This document shows, piece by piece, positions 15,160-22,409 of a stretch of 33,783 bases of DNA (position 1 is its first letter; every line of letters starts with the position of its first letter). The translations under genes were made by a program, and so were the position numbers. The notes beneath the pieces are model-generated. The model saw only the letters and a program-made list of their open reading frames with translations, made no database searches and had not been told where the DNA came from. Source of the DNA: a virus; IMG/VR virus record IMGVR_UViG_3300046450_002773, positions 1 to 33,783 of that record. One strand, 5' to 3'.

Positions 15160-16068
15160 TTAGGAAATAGTATTACTGTGCCAATCTTTTATCTCCGTAA
15201 TGCTCATCTCTCCAAAATCATTTTTTTCTGGTAAAGCTATTTGGACTTGGTGTTGATCGAAGTGGCAAAAGAGCTTATTTCTGATCTTTAAAGAAGCTTT
15301 ATTTCCTGCACTATTGTTGCTTGCGTCATTATTAAAAGAAATAAAAACCCTATTTAGGTCTAGTTTTATTAACAAACTTGTCATCGAAGAGCTAAGGTTC
15401 AGACCAAAGGCTATTAGCACATTCTTGACTCCCCCTTCCCACAAGGAAAGCATATCCCCAATGCTCTCAACCAAGAAAACCTCTTTACTTTTCCTTATTA
15501 TATCGTGGTTAACTTGTAGCGGGTACTTCCATTCAGAGGTTCGGCCTTTGTGTAGCCATTTCGGAGTTTTTTGAGACGTCTCTAGCGATCGCCCTGTAAC
15601 CCCTATGAGGTTTTCTTTAAAGTCGAATATGGGAAACACATACCTGTTGGCCATTGTCCCGCTCTTGACTACGCCTCCTTTGAAAAGTTTAATCGTCTCG
15701 GCACTTACTCCTCTGCTAATCCAGTATTCGTGGTGCGGCATTAACTTCGTGAGGTATTCTCGTGGGAAAACTTTTACGCTATTAACTTCTGGTCTGTTTT
15801 CTCTTTTGACCTCTGTTATAGACCATCTATTTAAGAGGGCTTCCTTTGCTTCTTCTATGGTTTTTAAGTTTAAGGAAAGCTGTATTAGGTACTCGAAAGA
15901 GCCACTTATAGACCTGCCGAAATCTATAAAGTGGCCCGTGTCTTTCCTTACCGAAAGAACAGTGTTGTTGCCTGACTCCCTGAAGAGAGGCCTCATTCTT
16001 AACTCTTTACCGTTATCCTTTATGTTGGAATATCCCAAGTCGAGTAAGATGCTTTTGAAGTCTGTCAC
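15160..16068 (-). CDS. DnaG-like TOPRIM primase, lacking the zinc-binding cysteines
   Basis: The N-terminal ~65 residues follow the CHC2 zinc-domain pattern (PLFRESGNN ... GHFIDFGRSISGSFEYL) but have no metal-binding cysteines. The catalytic core follows: NRYVFPIFDFKENLIGVTGR and TPKWLHKGRT, then TOPRIM with VFLVESIGDMLSLWEGGVKN (E201) and SFNNDAS. In the usual DxD of that last motif the first Asp is Asn (N246), with D248 kept. The start is GTG, in a GTGA overlap with the helicase stop, so primase and helicase are made together. Length 302 lacks the C-terminal helicase-binding domain of host DnaG. Confidence 0.8.
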   Translation of the reverse strand: MTDFKSILLDLGYSNIKDNGKELRMRPLFRESGNNTVLSVRKDTGHFIDFGRSISGSFEYLIQLSLNLKTIEEAKEALLNRWSITEVKRENRPEVNSVKVFPREYLTKLMPHHEYWISRGVSAETIKLFKGGVVKSGTMANRYVFPIFDFKENLIGVTGRSLETSQKTPKWLHKGRTSEWKYPLQVNHDIIRKSKEVFLVESIGDMLSLWEGGVKNVLIAFGLNLSSSMTSLLIKLDLNRVFISFNNDASNNSAGNKASLKIRNKLFCHFDQHQVQIALPEKNDFGEMSITEIKDWHSNTIS

Positions 16069-17552
16069 AATAGCCCGCCATCGTTTTCGGCTCCATCATT
16101 CAAACTATGCTGGTCTAGGTCCCTGTTTACTATGTCATGCAAAGACCCTACTTCTGATACGTTAAAGTCATTTATTGTAAAGTTTAAATAATTATTCACG
16201 AACCTAGTCGTTCCGTCGGGCATGACTCGCCTTACCAAGTCATGGTGACCGGCCGCATCTTCCCCTTGGAATCTGGTTTTCAGTGGGACCAGCTTATGGG
16301 TTCCGAAATCTTCTCCATCTTCCGCGATTTCATCCACTGTTTTTCTGCGAAAAATGGCCACGAAAGAAGCAAACCATTGCAATCTATCTGACTGAGCTAT
16401 GGCAGAACTGTCGTCTACAACTGATCCACCGGTTCTGTTGTATGTTTCTCCGGTGCGATTCATTTGCATGGCTGTGATAATTGGGCAAGCTAATTCTTCT
16501 GAAAGTTTTTTAAGCTTATCTATTTTATCGCCTATCGCTTGCCACTCTGCCCAGTTTTGGCCAACTTTTTCTCCTGTGAGTTTTATGTAGTCGTACCCTA
16601 GTATGAAGGGGTTCCCTCTCCCCACGTTGGAATAATACCACCGCCTGACAAGAGAACACACTTGGTCTATAGTCTTGTTTCCTACTGGGTAGTGGTAAAT
16701 GTTTTGACCTTTAAATTTTTCGTAAGATTTTCTCACTTTAACCACAAGCTCTGGATTTTTTCGCCAGTTCCCCGTTTCAAGATGCCATAAAGATACGCCA
16801 GACATAGCGGAAACTACTCTGAACCTGTTGTCCCTCGTAGTCATTTCTGTGTCTAGAATCAACGTCGGGACTCTATGTTTTTCCGACGTTTTGCGACAAA
16901 CATCAAGTATCCAAGTCGACTTTCCTTGCCCCGGTCTGGCGACAATCGCGTAAAGGTTTCCGGGACGGAACCCTCCGTACAGCCTGTTAAACTCCGGATA
17001 AGTAGTTGAGAACCCTGAGTCTTCTTGGGGTGATTCCCCTGTCTCTTCAATTAAGTCCTGAAGCCCATCGTAAAGATTTTCAGGTTCTTGGTCGGAGGAT
17101 TCAAAATCTCTTATTAAATCCCCGTAAAGGTGGTCCGCTGTTGAAACGATTTCATCTACAGCTTTTTCCCCGTTCTCTTTTAGGAATTTTTTAATATCGT
17201 CGCATTTATGGTATAAATTTCTTCTTACCGTCAGCTTCTTGAGCTCTTTACAGGCCTCGACTAATCCCTTTTTGCTTATTGTGTTGAAGGCGATCGCCTC
17301 AATATAATCATAAATGTTTACATCATCTTTGAACGATATGCCTATGTTTTTTATTTTCTCCGCTAACACGACGGTGTCTACGGCTTCATTGCTTACGAAG
17401 CAGCTTCTAAGTACACAGAAAATTGTTTGATGAACCTCGTTAATAAAATCCTTTTCTGTTACAAACCTCTCTACGTCCGCGAACATCTTCGAATCCTTAA
17501 TTAAGCCTCCTAGTACGTGCTTTTCTATTTGTATTGAATATATGGAATCCAT
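16065..17552 (-). CDS. DnaB-like replicative DNA helicase
   Basis: The N-terminal domain (1-110) follows the DnaB pattern (EKHVLGGLIKDSKMF, then VHQTIFCVLRSCF). A linker follows, then the RecA-like motor: Walker A ARPGQGKST at 205-213, LILDTEM (H1a-like Glu), the Walker B-like FILGYDYIKLTG, IITAMQMNR and SDRLQWFASFV. At 495 residues it is near DnaB length. It is first in a two-gene unit with the primase, behind its own promoter at 17589-17616. Confidence 0.88.
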   Translation of the reverse strand: MDSIYSIQIEKHVLGGLIKDSKMFADVERFVTEKDFINEVHQTIFCVLRSCFVSNEAVDTVVLAEKIKNIGISFKDDVNIYDYIEAIAFNTISKKGLVEACKELKKLTVRRNLYHKCDDIKKFLKENGEKAVDEIVSTADHLYGDLIRDFESSDQEPENLYDGLQDLIEETGESPQEDSGFSTTYPEFNRLYGGFRPGNLYAIVARPGQGKSTWILDVCRKTSEKHRVPTLILDTEMTTRDNRFRVVSAMSGVSLWHLETGNWRKNPELVVKVRKSYEKFKGQNIYHYPVGNKTIDQVCSLVRRWYYSNVGRGNPFILGYDYIKLTGEKVGQNWAEWQAIGDKIDKLKKLSEELACPIITAMQMNRTGETYNRTGGSVVDDSSAIAQSDRLQWFASFVAIFRRKTVDEIAEDGEDFGTHKLVPLKTRFQGEDAAGHHDLVRRVMPDGTTRFVNNYLNFTINDFNVSEVGSLHDIVNRDLDQHSLNDGAENDGGLL

Positions 17553-17588
17553 GTTACTTTTTATTTACATATTGTTTCGTACACTATA

Positions 17589-17616
17589 AGTATACTAAAT
17601 TTTTTTGAGACATCAA
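17589..17616 (-). promoter_or_regulatory. Sigma70-like promoter for helicase-primase
   Basis: On the minus strand TTGATG (17611-17616) is spaced 16 bp from TATACT (17589-17594). The leader to the helicase ATG at 17552 is about 30 nt and contains AAGTAA close to the start. Unlike several other promoters here, this one leaves space for a leader. Confidence 0.6.
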
Positions 17617-17618
17617 CG

Positions 17619-18035
17619 CTAAAGTTCCAAGCCGAACTTCTTTGAAAAGAATTCTCTCGACAGGAGATCAATCTCGCTTTCTTCCACCTCTATTAATTTA
17701 TAATTATTCAACTCCAGCCACTGACTCTTCTCAAAGTCTCTCTTAATTGAGGCTAGGTACTTAGCTCTGGAATTGGAGTGAAAGAAGCTATTGAAGGAGC
17801 TGTGCTGTCTTCCTTGCACCTCTACCGCTACCTTGATTGTAGCGTTTAGTATGTCGACCTTTAGCCTTGTGCCATAAACGGGGAATTCCTCGAAAACAAC
17901 GTGTGACTTCCAATAGGTTTTTAAAAATTGCTTTACTTTAAACTGGATTTTGGATCTGGATTTCTTGCCCCAATCAACTGAATATTTTGCAACCGACTTG
18001 CTTCTTAGTCTTTTCTTTACGTCATACAGTCTCAT
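17619..18035 (-). CDS. PD-(D/E)XK (Vsr/DUF559-like) endonuclease
   Basis: The core is LKVDILNATIKVAVEVQGRQH (strand-Asp, then E-x-Q with the distal Gln-His), followed by a helix and the SQWLELNNYKLIEVEESEID strand. This is the Vsr-type or DUF559 nuclease pattern also used by some homing nucleases. The N-terminus is basic (KKRLRSKSVAKY). I take the ATG at 18035, 1 bp after the HNH gene stop; a GTG at 18065 would overlap it by 29 bp. It follows the HNH gene between recA and the helicase, a common location for free-standing phage endonucleases. Confidence 0.68.
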   Translation of the reverse strand: MRLYDVKKRLRSKSVAKYSVDWGKKSRSKIQFKVKQFLKTYWKSHVVFEEFPVYGTRLKVDILNATIKVAVEVQGRQHSSFNSFFHSNSRAKYLASIKRDFEKSQWLELNNYKLIEVEESEIDLLSREFFSKKFGLEL

Positions 18036-18036
18036 C

Positions 18037-18603
18037 TTAAAGCTTTCGGCGCAACACTCCGTCACCTCTTTCTTTTTCTTTTTTCTTTTTTGCTGCGGCT
18101 TTTCTTTGGTTGTTGGAGTAAGATTCCCAGTTTAAATTTATAAGACGATAGTCTAAGTGGTCGTCGTTTATGTGGTCAACCACGGAGAACCTTTCTGGGT
18201 TTTTGTTTTCTAGAAAGGCTATGGCAAACAGTTCGTGTACTAAAAAATCTATAGACTTACCGAGGGTCGTGCGAACAGTCAGGGAGGGGTATTTGCATCT
18301 GCTTAGTCTTACGGGTGTATTGTTTTGGGTTTTGGTATTGAGGACGAATGGGAAAACTTTTCCTCTGTCTTTATACTGATCACCAGCATGCTCTTCACCT
18401 GTCGGGTAAATGATGTACTTGCCTTTCTCTATGTCGTCTAACAGGTGCATCTTTTCGGTTTTTATGGTTCTAGCCTTGTTGGGTTTATTTGGATCTTTAG
18501 TCGTGAAGTCTAGGCGAGGTACGTCATATAGATCAACTCCACCTTCATTTAATAAAAATCTAGGGCGGGTTTCTAGGCTGGGAAATAAATACAATTGATT
18601 CAT
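18037..18603 (-). CDS. HNH homing-type endonuclease
   Basis: The C-terminal half shows the HNH_3-like layout: VHELFAIAFLENKNPER, then VVDHINDDHLDYRLINLNW and SYSNNQRKAAAKKKK. This gives His and Asn residues in a beta-beta-alpha-metal arrangement. The N-terminal ~100 residues may bind DNA. The ATG at 18603 shares its A with the recA stop (TGATG); a TTG at 18606 is possible. Free-standing HNH proteins next to recombination or replication genes usually spread by homing into neighbouring alleles. Confidence 0.8.
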   Translation of the reverse strand: MNQLYLFPSLETRPRFLLNEGGVDLYDVPRLDFTTKDPNKPNKARTIKTEKMHLLDDIEKGKYIIYPTGEEHAGDQYKDRGKVFPFVLNTKTQNNTPVRLSRCKYPSLTVRTTLGKSIDFLVHELFAIAFLENKNPERFSVVDHINDDHLDYRLINLNWESYSNNQRKAAAKKKKEKERGDGVLRRKL

Positions 18604-19700
18604 CAAGACTTCTTTAAGGCGTCCCTGAATTTGTGGAATAGGTATTTTCCTACATCGGGGGTCTCCTCGAAGTACTTGCGTAAATTATCCATACCTTGGT
18701 GTTGCTTTTTGAACTCCAGACCTGTTTCCTTTTGAACTTCTTCAATGATTTCGTCAGAAACAGTTACCCATGCCCCTTTGGCTGTCGCCATCTCCCATTG
18801 TAGGAGCATGTCCACTATTTCGTACTCTACCCAAATGCTTTTTCCTCCCACCCTGCCGTATCGAATGGGGTATCTAACTGTTGTTCCCGTTTTCTCGTTA
18901 GGGGTTTTCCTGAAAACGACCTTACACCAGTGGCCGAGCATGTCCCCTTTACCATTAGGCTGTGTCGAGATTATATCTTTAAGATACCGTGGCTGAAACT
19001 CTAAGATCCAATCACTATAATGAAGCGCAGCATTACCTCCTGAGGCGTTGGTTACCTGCGGGTCGGATTTTTCATATGGATTAATTTTGATAGTACTTCT
19101 AACTTGCGACACCATGTAACACACATGACCACGAGTTGCTAAGGCGAGAGCCATTCTGCGTAAAAAGTCTGAGCTTAATAGCGCCCCCGCACCAACTTTT
19201 AATGCCTCTTCTGATCCTTTTTCTAGATCCCCCTTGGGTATTAGTGCGTCCATGGAATCTATTATAAACATGTAGCGAGTGTCTGTCTCGTTATGTTTAA
19301 CCATTTGCCTCATAAGGTTGATCACTGTTTCGTAAACGTTCGACTTGATTACTTGCCACTTTTTGGGATCAGTATCTACCCCCATTCTTTCTATTAAATC
19401 TTCAGACAACCTGCCTTCGGCTTTAATGTAGATGACCATGCTGTTATCCATCTCTTGAAAGCTTCTAGCAAACGCTAACCCGCAGGAAGTTTTACCTCCT
19501 TCTGTTACTCCTGTGGCCCGTATAACCCCGGGCTTTATTCCTCCCCCCAGTTCAATATCCAGAAGAAGGCTCCCGCTGGACACGGTGTAAACCCGGTCCT
19601 CTTCGAAGTTGTAATGGTCCCCTTTATTTTGTTCAAGGTAGGCTTGAATTTGGTCTTCTGGAGACATTGCCCCTGATTTTTCTTGTTTTTTACGAGTCAT
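18603..19700 (-). CDS. recA-like: RecA/UvsX-like recombinase
   Basis: This 365-residue RecA-fold protein has Walker A GVTEGGKTS (64-72), VIYIKAEGRL, Walker B YMFIIDSMDAL, and the SQVRSTIKI and NASGGNAALHYSDW motifs that correspond to RecA loops. It shows the LLLDIELGGGI approach to Walker A and retains a lysine-rich C-terminus rather than an acidic tail. It mediates strand exchange in recombination and replication restart. It overlaps the upstream gene by 11 bp and couples to the HNH gene by a TGATG junction. Confidence 0.9.
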   Translation of the reverse strand: MTRKKQEKSGAMSPEDQIQAYLEQNKGDHYNFEEDRVYTVSSGSLLLDIELGGGIKPGVIRATGVTEGGKTSCGLAFARSFQEMDNSMVIYIKAEGRLSEDLIERMGVDTDPKKWQVIKSNVYETVINLMRQMVKHNETDTRYMFIIDSMDALIPKGDLEKGSEEALKVGAGALLSSDFLRRMALALATRGHVCYMVSQVRSTIKINPYEKSDPQVTNASGGNAALHYSDWILEFQPRYLKDIISTQPNGKGDMLGHWCKVVFRKTPNEKTGTTVRYPIRYGRVGGKSIWVEYEIVDMLLQWEMATAKGAWVTVSDEIIEEVQKETGLEFKKQHQGMDNLRKYFEETPDVGKYLFHKFRDALKKS

Positions 19701-20064
19701 TTTTTATAAAATCTAAGATAGAGAGCTTTTTGGTGGATGTTTTTCTTAGCTTTTCCCCCACTTTTTCTTTCTCAAGTAGAGGTTTATCCGTTTTAAACGC
19801 GTCAATGTTGACGTCTTTCCTTTTCAGGTGATAAAAAAAACTATTTTTTAAAAATAATTTACCATCTTCGGTAAGAAAGTACGCTAACGAGTTGAGTACT
19901 CTTCGTTTACTTTCCAGTAGGGTTCCTTTCCAGAAGCTGAAATCATCGTAAGTCGAAAGCAGCTTTTTAGCCAAAGCGTATTCTTTGGGGTAATTTATAT
20001 TGTTGGTGTTCTTAAGGAAGAGGGTTACGAGAACATTGTAATCAGATCTTTTAAAACTCTTCAC
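19690..20064 (-). CDS. Hypothetical protein preceding recA
   Basis: A mostly helical 124-residue protein (NYPKEYALAKKLLSTY, LLESKRRVLNSLAYFL, then a Lys-rich tail). It overlaps recA by 11 bp. The start is a GTG with a promoter whose -10 box is 6 nt upstream. No family is recognised; position suggests a recombination or replication accessory role. Confidence 0.6.
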   Translation of the reverse strand: MKSFKRSDYNVLVTLFLKNTNNINYPKEYALAKKLLSTYDDFSFWKGTLLESKRRVLNSLAYFLTEDGKLFLKNSFFYHLKRKDVNIDAFKTDKPLLEKEKVGEKLRKTSTKKLSILDFIKNDS

Positions 20065-20098
20065 CTATTGAGTGTACATCTTTTTTTTGGATACGCAA
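20065..20098 (-). promoter_or_regulatory. Promoter for the 20064-17619 unit, leaderless arrangement
   Basis: On the minus strand TTGCGT (20093-20098) is 16 bp from TACACT (20071-20076), and only 6 nt separate the latter from the GTG at 20064. The predicted start of transcription falls at the start codon. It probably drives the recA unit. Confidence 0.5.
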
Positions 20099-20099
20099 G

Positions 20100-20384
20100 C
20101 TATCTCTTTAGGGAATCGATCTTTTCTTCTATTCTGTCGAACCTATCATTCATTCTTTCGGCAAACATCTTAAAGTCGTCCTTACTAACGTATTTGTCTG
20201 GTAGGGAAAGCGCGAGATCCGTGTGCTTTTCCTTCATGAGGTCGACATCTTTATGGTGTTTAATCATTAGATCGTGATGTTCGGACTTGATTTCGTTTAC
20301 GTGCCCAAGGATCATCTTAAATACCCACCCCCCCATCAAGGTGACGATACCAACAGCTATGTTTACGAGAATCTGATAGTCCAT
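20100..20384 (-). CDS. Small membrane protein with coiled-coil tail
   Basis: This 94-residue protein has an N-terminal transmembrane span (LVNIAVGIVTLMGGWVFKMI) followed by a His/Lys/Asp-rich helix with heptad spacing to the end (MNDRFDRIEEKIDSLKR). One-TM plus coiled coil is common in phage envelope or holin-accessory proteins. Its start has TGTAAT exactly 7 nt upstream. No family is recognised. Confidence 0.65.
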   Translation of the reverse strand: MDYQILVNIAVGIVTLMGGWVFKMILGHVNEIKSEHHDLMIKHHKDVDLMKEKHTDLALSLPDKYVSKDDFKMFAERMNDRFDRIEEKIDSLKR

Positions 20385-20397
20385 ACTCTCAATTACA
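20385..20397 (-). promoter_or_regulatory. TGTAAT box 7 nt before the start codon
   Basis: On the minus strand TGTAAT (20392-20397) precedes the ATG at 20384 by 7 nt. The same box and spacing recur at 20705-20710 (TGTAAG, minus) and 20829-20834 (TGTAAT, plus). No good -35 match is seen at any of them. Confidence 0.4.
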
Positions 20398-20421
20398 CTG
20401 AATTAATTAAGAAACCTAGAG

Positions 20422-20697
20422 TTATTTCCACCGGTAACATTCTAATAATTCGAGCAATCCCCATCCAAGCAGTAAGAATCCGGCGGTACATTCTAGGCTG
20501 CCGGTAAACCAAAGACAAAGAGAGGCTGTTATTAGGCCTAGGCCCTTGAGGGCTTCTTCGCTGGGCACTTTGTCCCAAAGCCAGTCTGACGAGTTGGAAA
20601 GTTTCTTTTTAGCCCACACTCCAAACCTGCAGTGGAAACACTTGCAGCGTTTAGTACATTTACATAATGATTTTACCCATTTCCATGCTTTACTCAT
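20422..20697 (-). CDS. Small Cys-rich membrane protein
   Basis: The N-terminal 30 residues contain CKCTKRCKCFHC, a basic cysteine cluster that could bind metal. The C-terminal half is hydrophobic (GLGLITASLCLWFTGSLECTAGFLLLGWGLLELL), enough for one or two membrane spans. It is 91 residues, the first gene of the leftward cluster at the divergent promoter region. No family recognised. Confidence 0.6.
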   Translation of the reverse strand: MSKAWKWVKSLCKCTKRCKCFHCRFGVWAKKKLSNSSDWLWDKVPSEEALKGLGLITASLCLWFTGSLECTAGFLLLGWGLLELLECYRWK

Positions 20698-20841
20698 ACT
20701 TCTACTTACACCGCCGTTTGTTGTGGCGCATTAATTGATTTTAGTTAAAGAACTGGGACGGGTTCTATGTTTTTTTTAAAAAGTGTACTAGCTTTATGTT
20801 TTTTAAGAAAGTTATTAATTTAAAGGGGTGTAATTAACCAT
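20698..20841. promoter_or_regulatory. Divergent control region between leftward and rightward units
   Basis: This 144-bp region separates the start codons of the 20697 (minus) and 20842 (plus) genes. Each side has a TGTAA box 7 nt before its ATG (20705-20710 reading TGTAAG on the minus strand; 20829-20834 reading TGTAAT on the plus strand). A third candidate, TGTACT at 20784-20789, lies 6 nt before a 13-codon frame at 20796-20837 (MFFKKVINLKGCN), which ends 4 nt before the 20842 start and may be a leader peptide. No convincing -35 boxes are seen. AT-rich tracts (poly-T at 20770-20777) are present. Confidence 0.45.
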
Positions 20842-21237
20842 ATGAAGAGCCTCTGGAGTTGGGTGAGTAGGAACACTGTAAGCATTTGTGCGGTGTGGGT
20901 CGCGACATTGGTCATGAGCGTAATTATGGTCGACCAGAACATAAAGCACGCAAACAAGGAAGTCGGTCATTTGGTGGACAAGATAGAGCTGACCAGAGAA
21001 AACAACGAGTTAGCTCAGACCTTAATTGGTCAGTATGGGATGATTAACGACCTGATGAAAACCTCTAGCCAGCAGCATGACCAGTTAGACCAAGCCACGG
21101 AAACCATAAGTGAACAAATCATGATTCTTCAAAGATTAGTAGACTATCTTAAAAAAATTGGACATTGGCCTCCTAAAATAGACCTACCAAAGCCGGTCGA
21201 CCCTAGTTCCTTAGCTAGGGGGAGGAGTGAAGCATGA
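20842..21237 (+). CDS. Membrane-anchored coiled-coil protein (inner-spanin-like architecture)
   Basis: 131 residues: a short cytoplasmic start, a TM span (VSICAVWVATLVMSVIMV, ~13-30), then a long polar helix (~35-105) rich in Gln/Glu with heptads, and a Pro-rich end. An N-terminal anchor with an extended coiled coil is the architecture of inner-membrane spanins (Rz-like), but many other proteins share it. It begins the operon that ends with a signal peptidase, and its stop overlaps the next gene in ATGA. Confidence 0.62.
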   Translation: MKSLWSWVSRNTVSICAVWVATLVMSVIMVDQNIKHANKEVGHLVDKIELTRENNELAQTLIGQYGMINDLMKTSSQQHDQLDQATETISEQIMILQRLVDYLKKIGHWPPKIDLPKPVDPSSLARGRSEA

Positions 21238-21488
21238 GGATGCTAGGTAAGGATAGTCATTGGTGGAAAGAAGAAGAAAGGGAATGGGCTTCCCAAGATC
21301 AATCCGGAAATTGGTGGATATATAAAAAAACGAAAGAGCCTACCCCTATGAAAATCCGCAATAAAAGACGCAATGGACAGACCTCAGTTAGATTCGCCGC
21401 AGAACACTACGCTATTATTACTCTAGCTTGCGCACTCGGAATTAGCTTGGTTCTGAATATAATAATATTAATAGCATTAACATCATGA
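21234..21488 (+). CDS. Small Trp-rich protein with C-terminal membrane anchor
   Basis: 84 residues. The N-terminal 35 residues are charged and Trp-rich (HWWKEEEREWASQDQSGNWW), then a basic stretch (KIRNKRRNG), and the C-terminus is a membrane span (YAIITLACALGISLVLNIIILIA). It overlaps both neighbours by 4 bp (ATGA). Function unknown; a tail-anchored topology with the N-terminus inside is predicted. Confidence 0.62.
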   Translation: MRMLGKDSHWWKEEEREWASQDQSGNWWIYKKTKEPTPMKIRNKRRNGQTSVRFAAEHYAIITLACALGISLVLNIIILIALTS

Positions 21489-21664
21489 GTTGTTTTTTTC
21501 CAAAGGTAGTCCCTTCCTTCGGGGTAAAGAGATGGGTTAAGAGGAACTCCTGTTGGATAAAGTTGTCTATGGTTTTATTATTAATAATAAGCATTATATT
21601 TAACGTTTATCAATATAAGATCATTGATTACTACAAGCAAGCATCGGTATCTAAAATTAAATGA
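21485..21664 (+). CDS. 59-residue single-pass membrane protein
   Basis: The frame starts in an ATGA overlap with the preceding gene (21485-21488) and ends in an ATGA overlap with signal peptidase (21661-21664). It fills exactly the space between them. A basic N-terminal part (VKRWVKRNSCW) precedes a hydrophobic span (LSMVLLLIISIIFNVY) and a short polar tail. The double overlap is strong evidence that it is real. Confidence 0.75.
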   Translation: MSCFFPKVVPSFGVKRWVKRNSCWIKLSMVLLLIISIIFNVYQYKIIDYYKQASVSKIK

Positions 21665-22161
21665 AAATGGATAAGAAGAAATTCTGCAGGGTCATGAGGG
21701 TTTTTGTTCTTTTTATTATCTTCGCTGTGTTTTTTCATTTAGGATACGGCTTTTCACAGGTAGAGGGGGACAGTATGTCTCCGACGTTCAAGGACGGACA
21801 AAGGCTTCTAGTGGACGAATGGACTTATAAGTTTTTTAAGCCAGAGAAGGGAGAAGTGGTTATCCTAGTAGACCCCGAAAAAGGGGGAGGTAAATTAGTT
21901 AAGAGGGTCATAGCGGCGGGGGGAGATACTGTGCAGATTAAGTATGGCAAAATATTCTTAAACGGTAGTGAGTTAAAGGATGAATTTTCTAATATAGCAA
22001 TCATTTTTTACGTAAACGAGGAAAAAACCTTGTGGTTTAATGAGGATATAAATAAAATTAAAGTACCTAAAGGCTGTGTTTGGGTCATGGGAGACAACAG
22101 GGAGTCCTCTTGGTATGGTATGGTTAAAATTTCCAAGATACAAGGAAGGGTTATAAGGTAA
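21661..22161 (+). CDS. lepB-like: Type I signal peptidase (S26 family)
   Basis: This is a 166-residue Lep-type peptidase. It has an N-terminal signal anchor (VMRVFVLFIIFAVFFHLG), box B GDSMSPTF with nucleophile S38, box D LVKRVIAAGGD with general base K81, and box E MGDNRESSWYG. All catalytic landmarks are present, and the length matches minimal bacterial enzymes. It would cleave secretory signal peptides at the outer face of the inner membrane. It ends an operon of three small membrane proteins. The same window has proteins with signal peptides (22205-22402, a lipoprotein, which would need SPase II, and the metallopeptidase at 32184, an SPase I-type substrate). Signal peptidases are unusual in phages. 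Confidence 0.92.
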   Translation: MKMDKKKFCRVMRVFVLFIIFAVFFHLGYGFSQVEGDSMSPTFKDGQRLLVDEWTYKFFKPEKGEVVILVDPEKGGGKLVKRVIAAGGDTVQIKYGKIFLNGSELKDEFSNIAIIFYVNEEKTLWFNEDINKIKVPKGCVWVMGDNRESSWYGMVKISKIQGRVIR

Positions 22162-22187
22162 AAAAAAGCCCCCTTTAAAAAAGGGGG
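22161..22187 (-). terminator. Rho-independent terminator between convergent units
   Basis: CCCCCTTT (22169-22176) pairs with AAAGGGGG (22180-22187) around a 3-nt loop. Reading leftward the stem is followed by a run of Ts (A-run 22161-22167 on the plus strand), a textbook terminator for the lipoprotein/NrdB unit. Reading rightward only a weak U-tract follows, so termination of the signal peptidase unit may be partial. Confidence 0.85.
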
Positions 22188-22204
22188 TTGATATTTCGAA
22201 GTGG

Positions 22205-22402
22205 TTACTTCTTTTTCTTAGTTGTTTCCGCTACTCCTGTTTCGGCTTTAACGAACGGAACGGTAACGCTTACTCCACTTGTGGAAGCTGATGCGCCTAG
22301 ATAGCCGTCTTTATTAGCGTTAGGCCCAATTGTCATCGTACTCGAACAACCTGACGCTACGAAAAGCAGCGTCCCTACTGTTAGTGTTACTAGTTTTTTC
22401 AT
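22205..22402 (-). CDS. Small lipoprotein
   Basis: 65 residues with a lipoprotein signal peptide (KKLVTLTVGTLLFVASGC) and lipobox VASGC, so Cys19 would be lipidated after SPase II cleavage. The mature ~47 residues are Ser/Thr/Gly/Val-rich and end in KKKK. It follows NrdB by 7 bp and ends at the terminator. A mature short lipoprotein could be an outer-spanin candidate, but the sequence is not Pro-rich like Rz1. Function unknown. Confidence 0.7.
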   Translation of the reverse strand: MKKLVTLTVGTLLFVASGCSSTMTIGPNANKDGYLGASASTSGVSVTVPFVKAETGVAETTKKKK

Positions 22403-22409
22403 GTTTGGT

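Noticed and set aside
18037-18065. GTG start for the Vsr-like nuclease at 18065
   Set aside because: Would overlap the HNH gene by 29 bp and adds a non-conserved-looking start; the ATG at 18035 sits 1 bp after the HNH stop.
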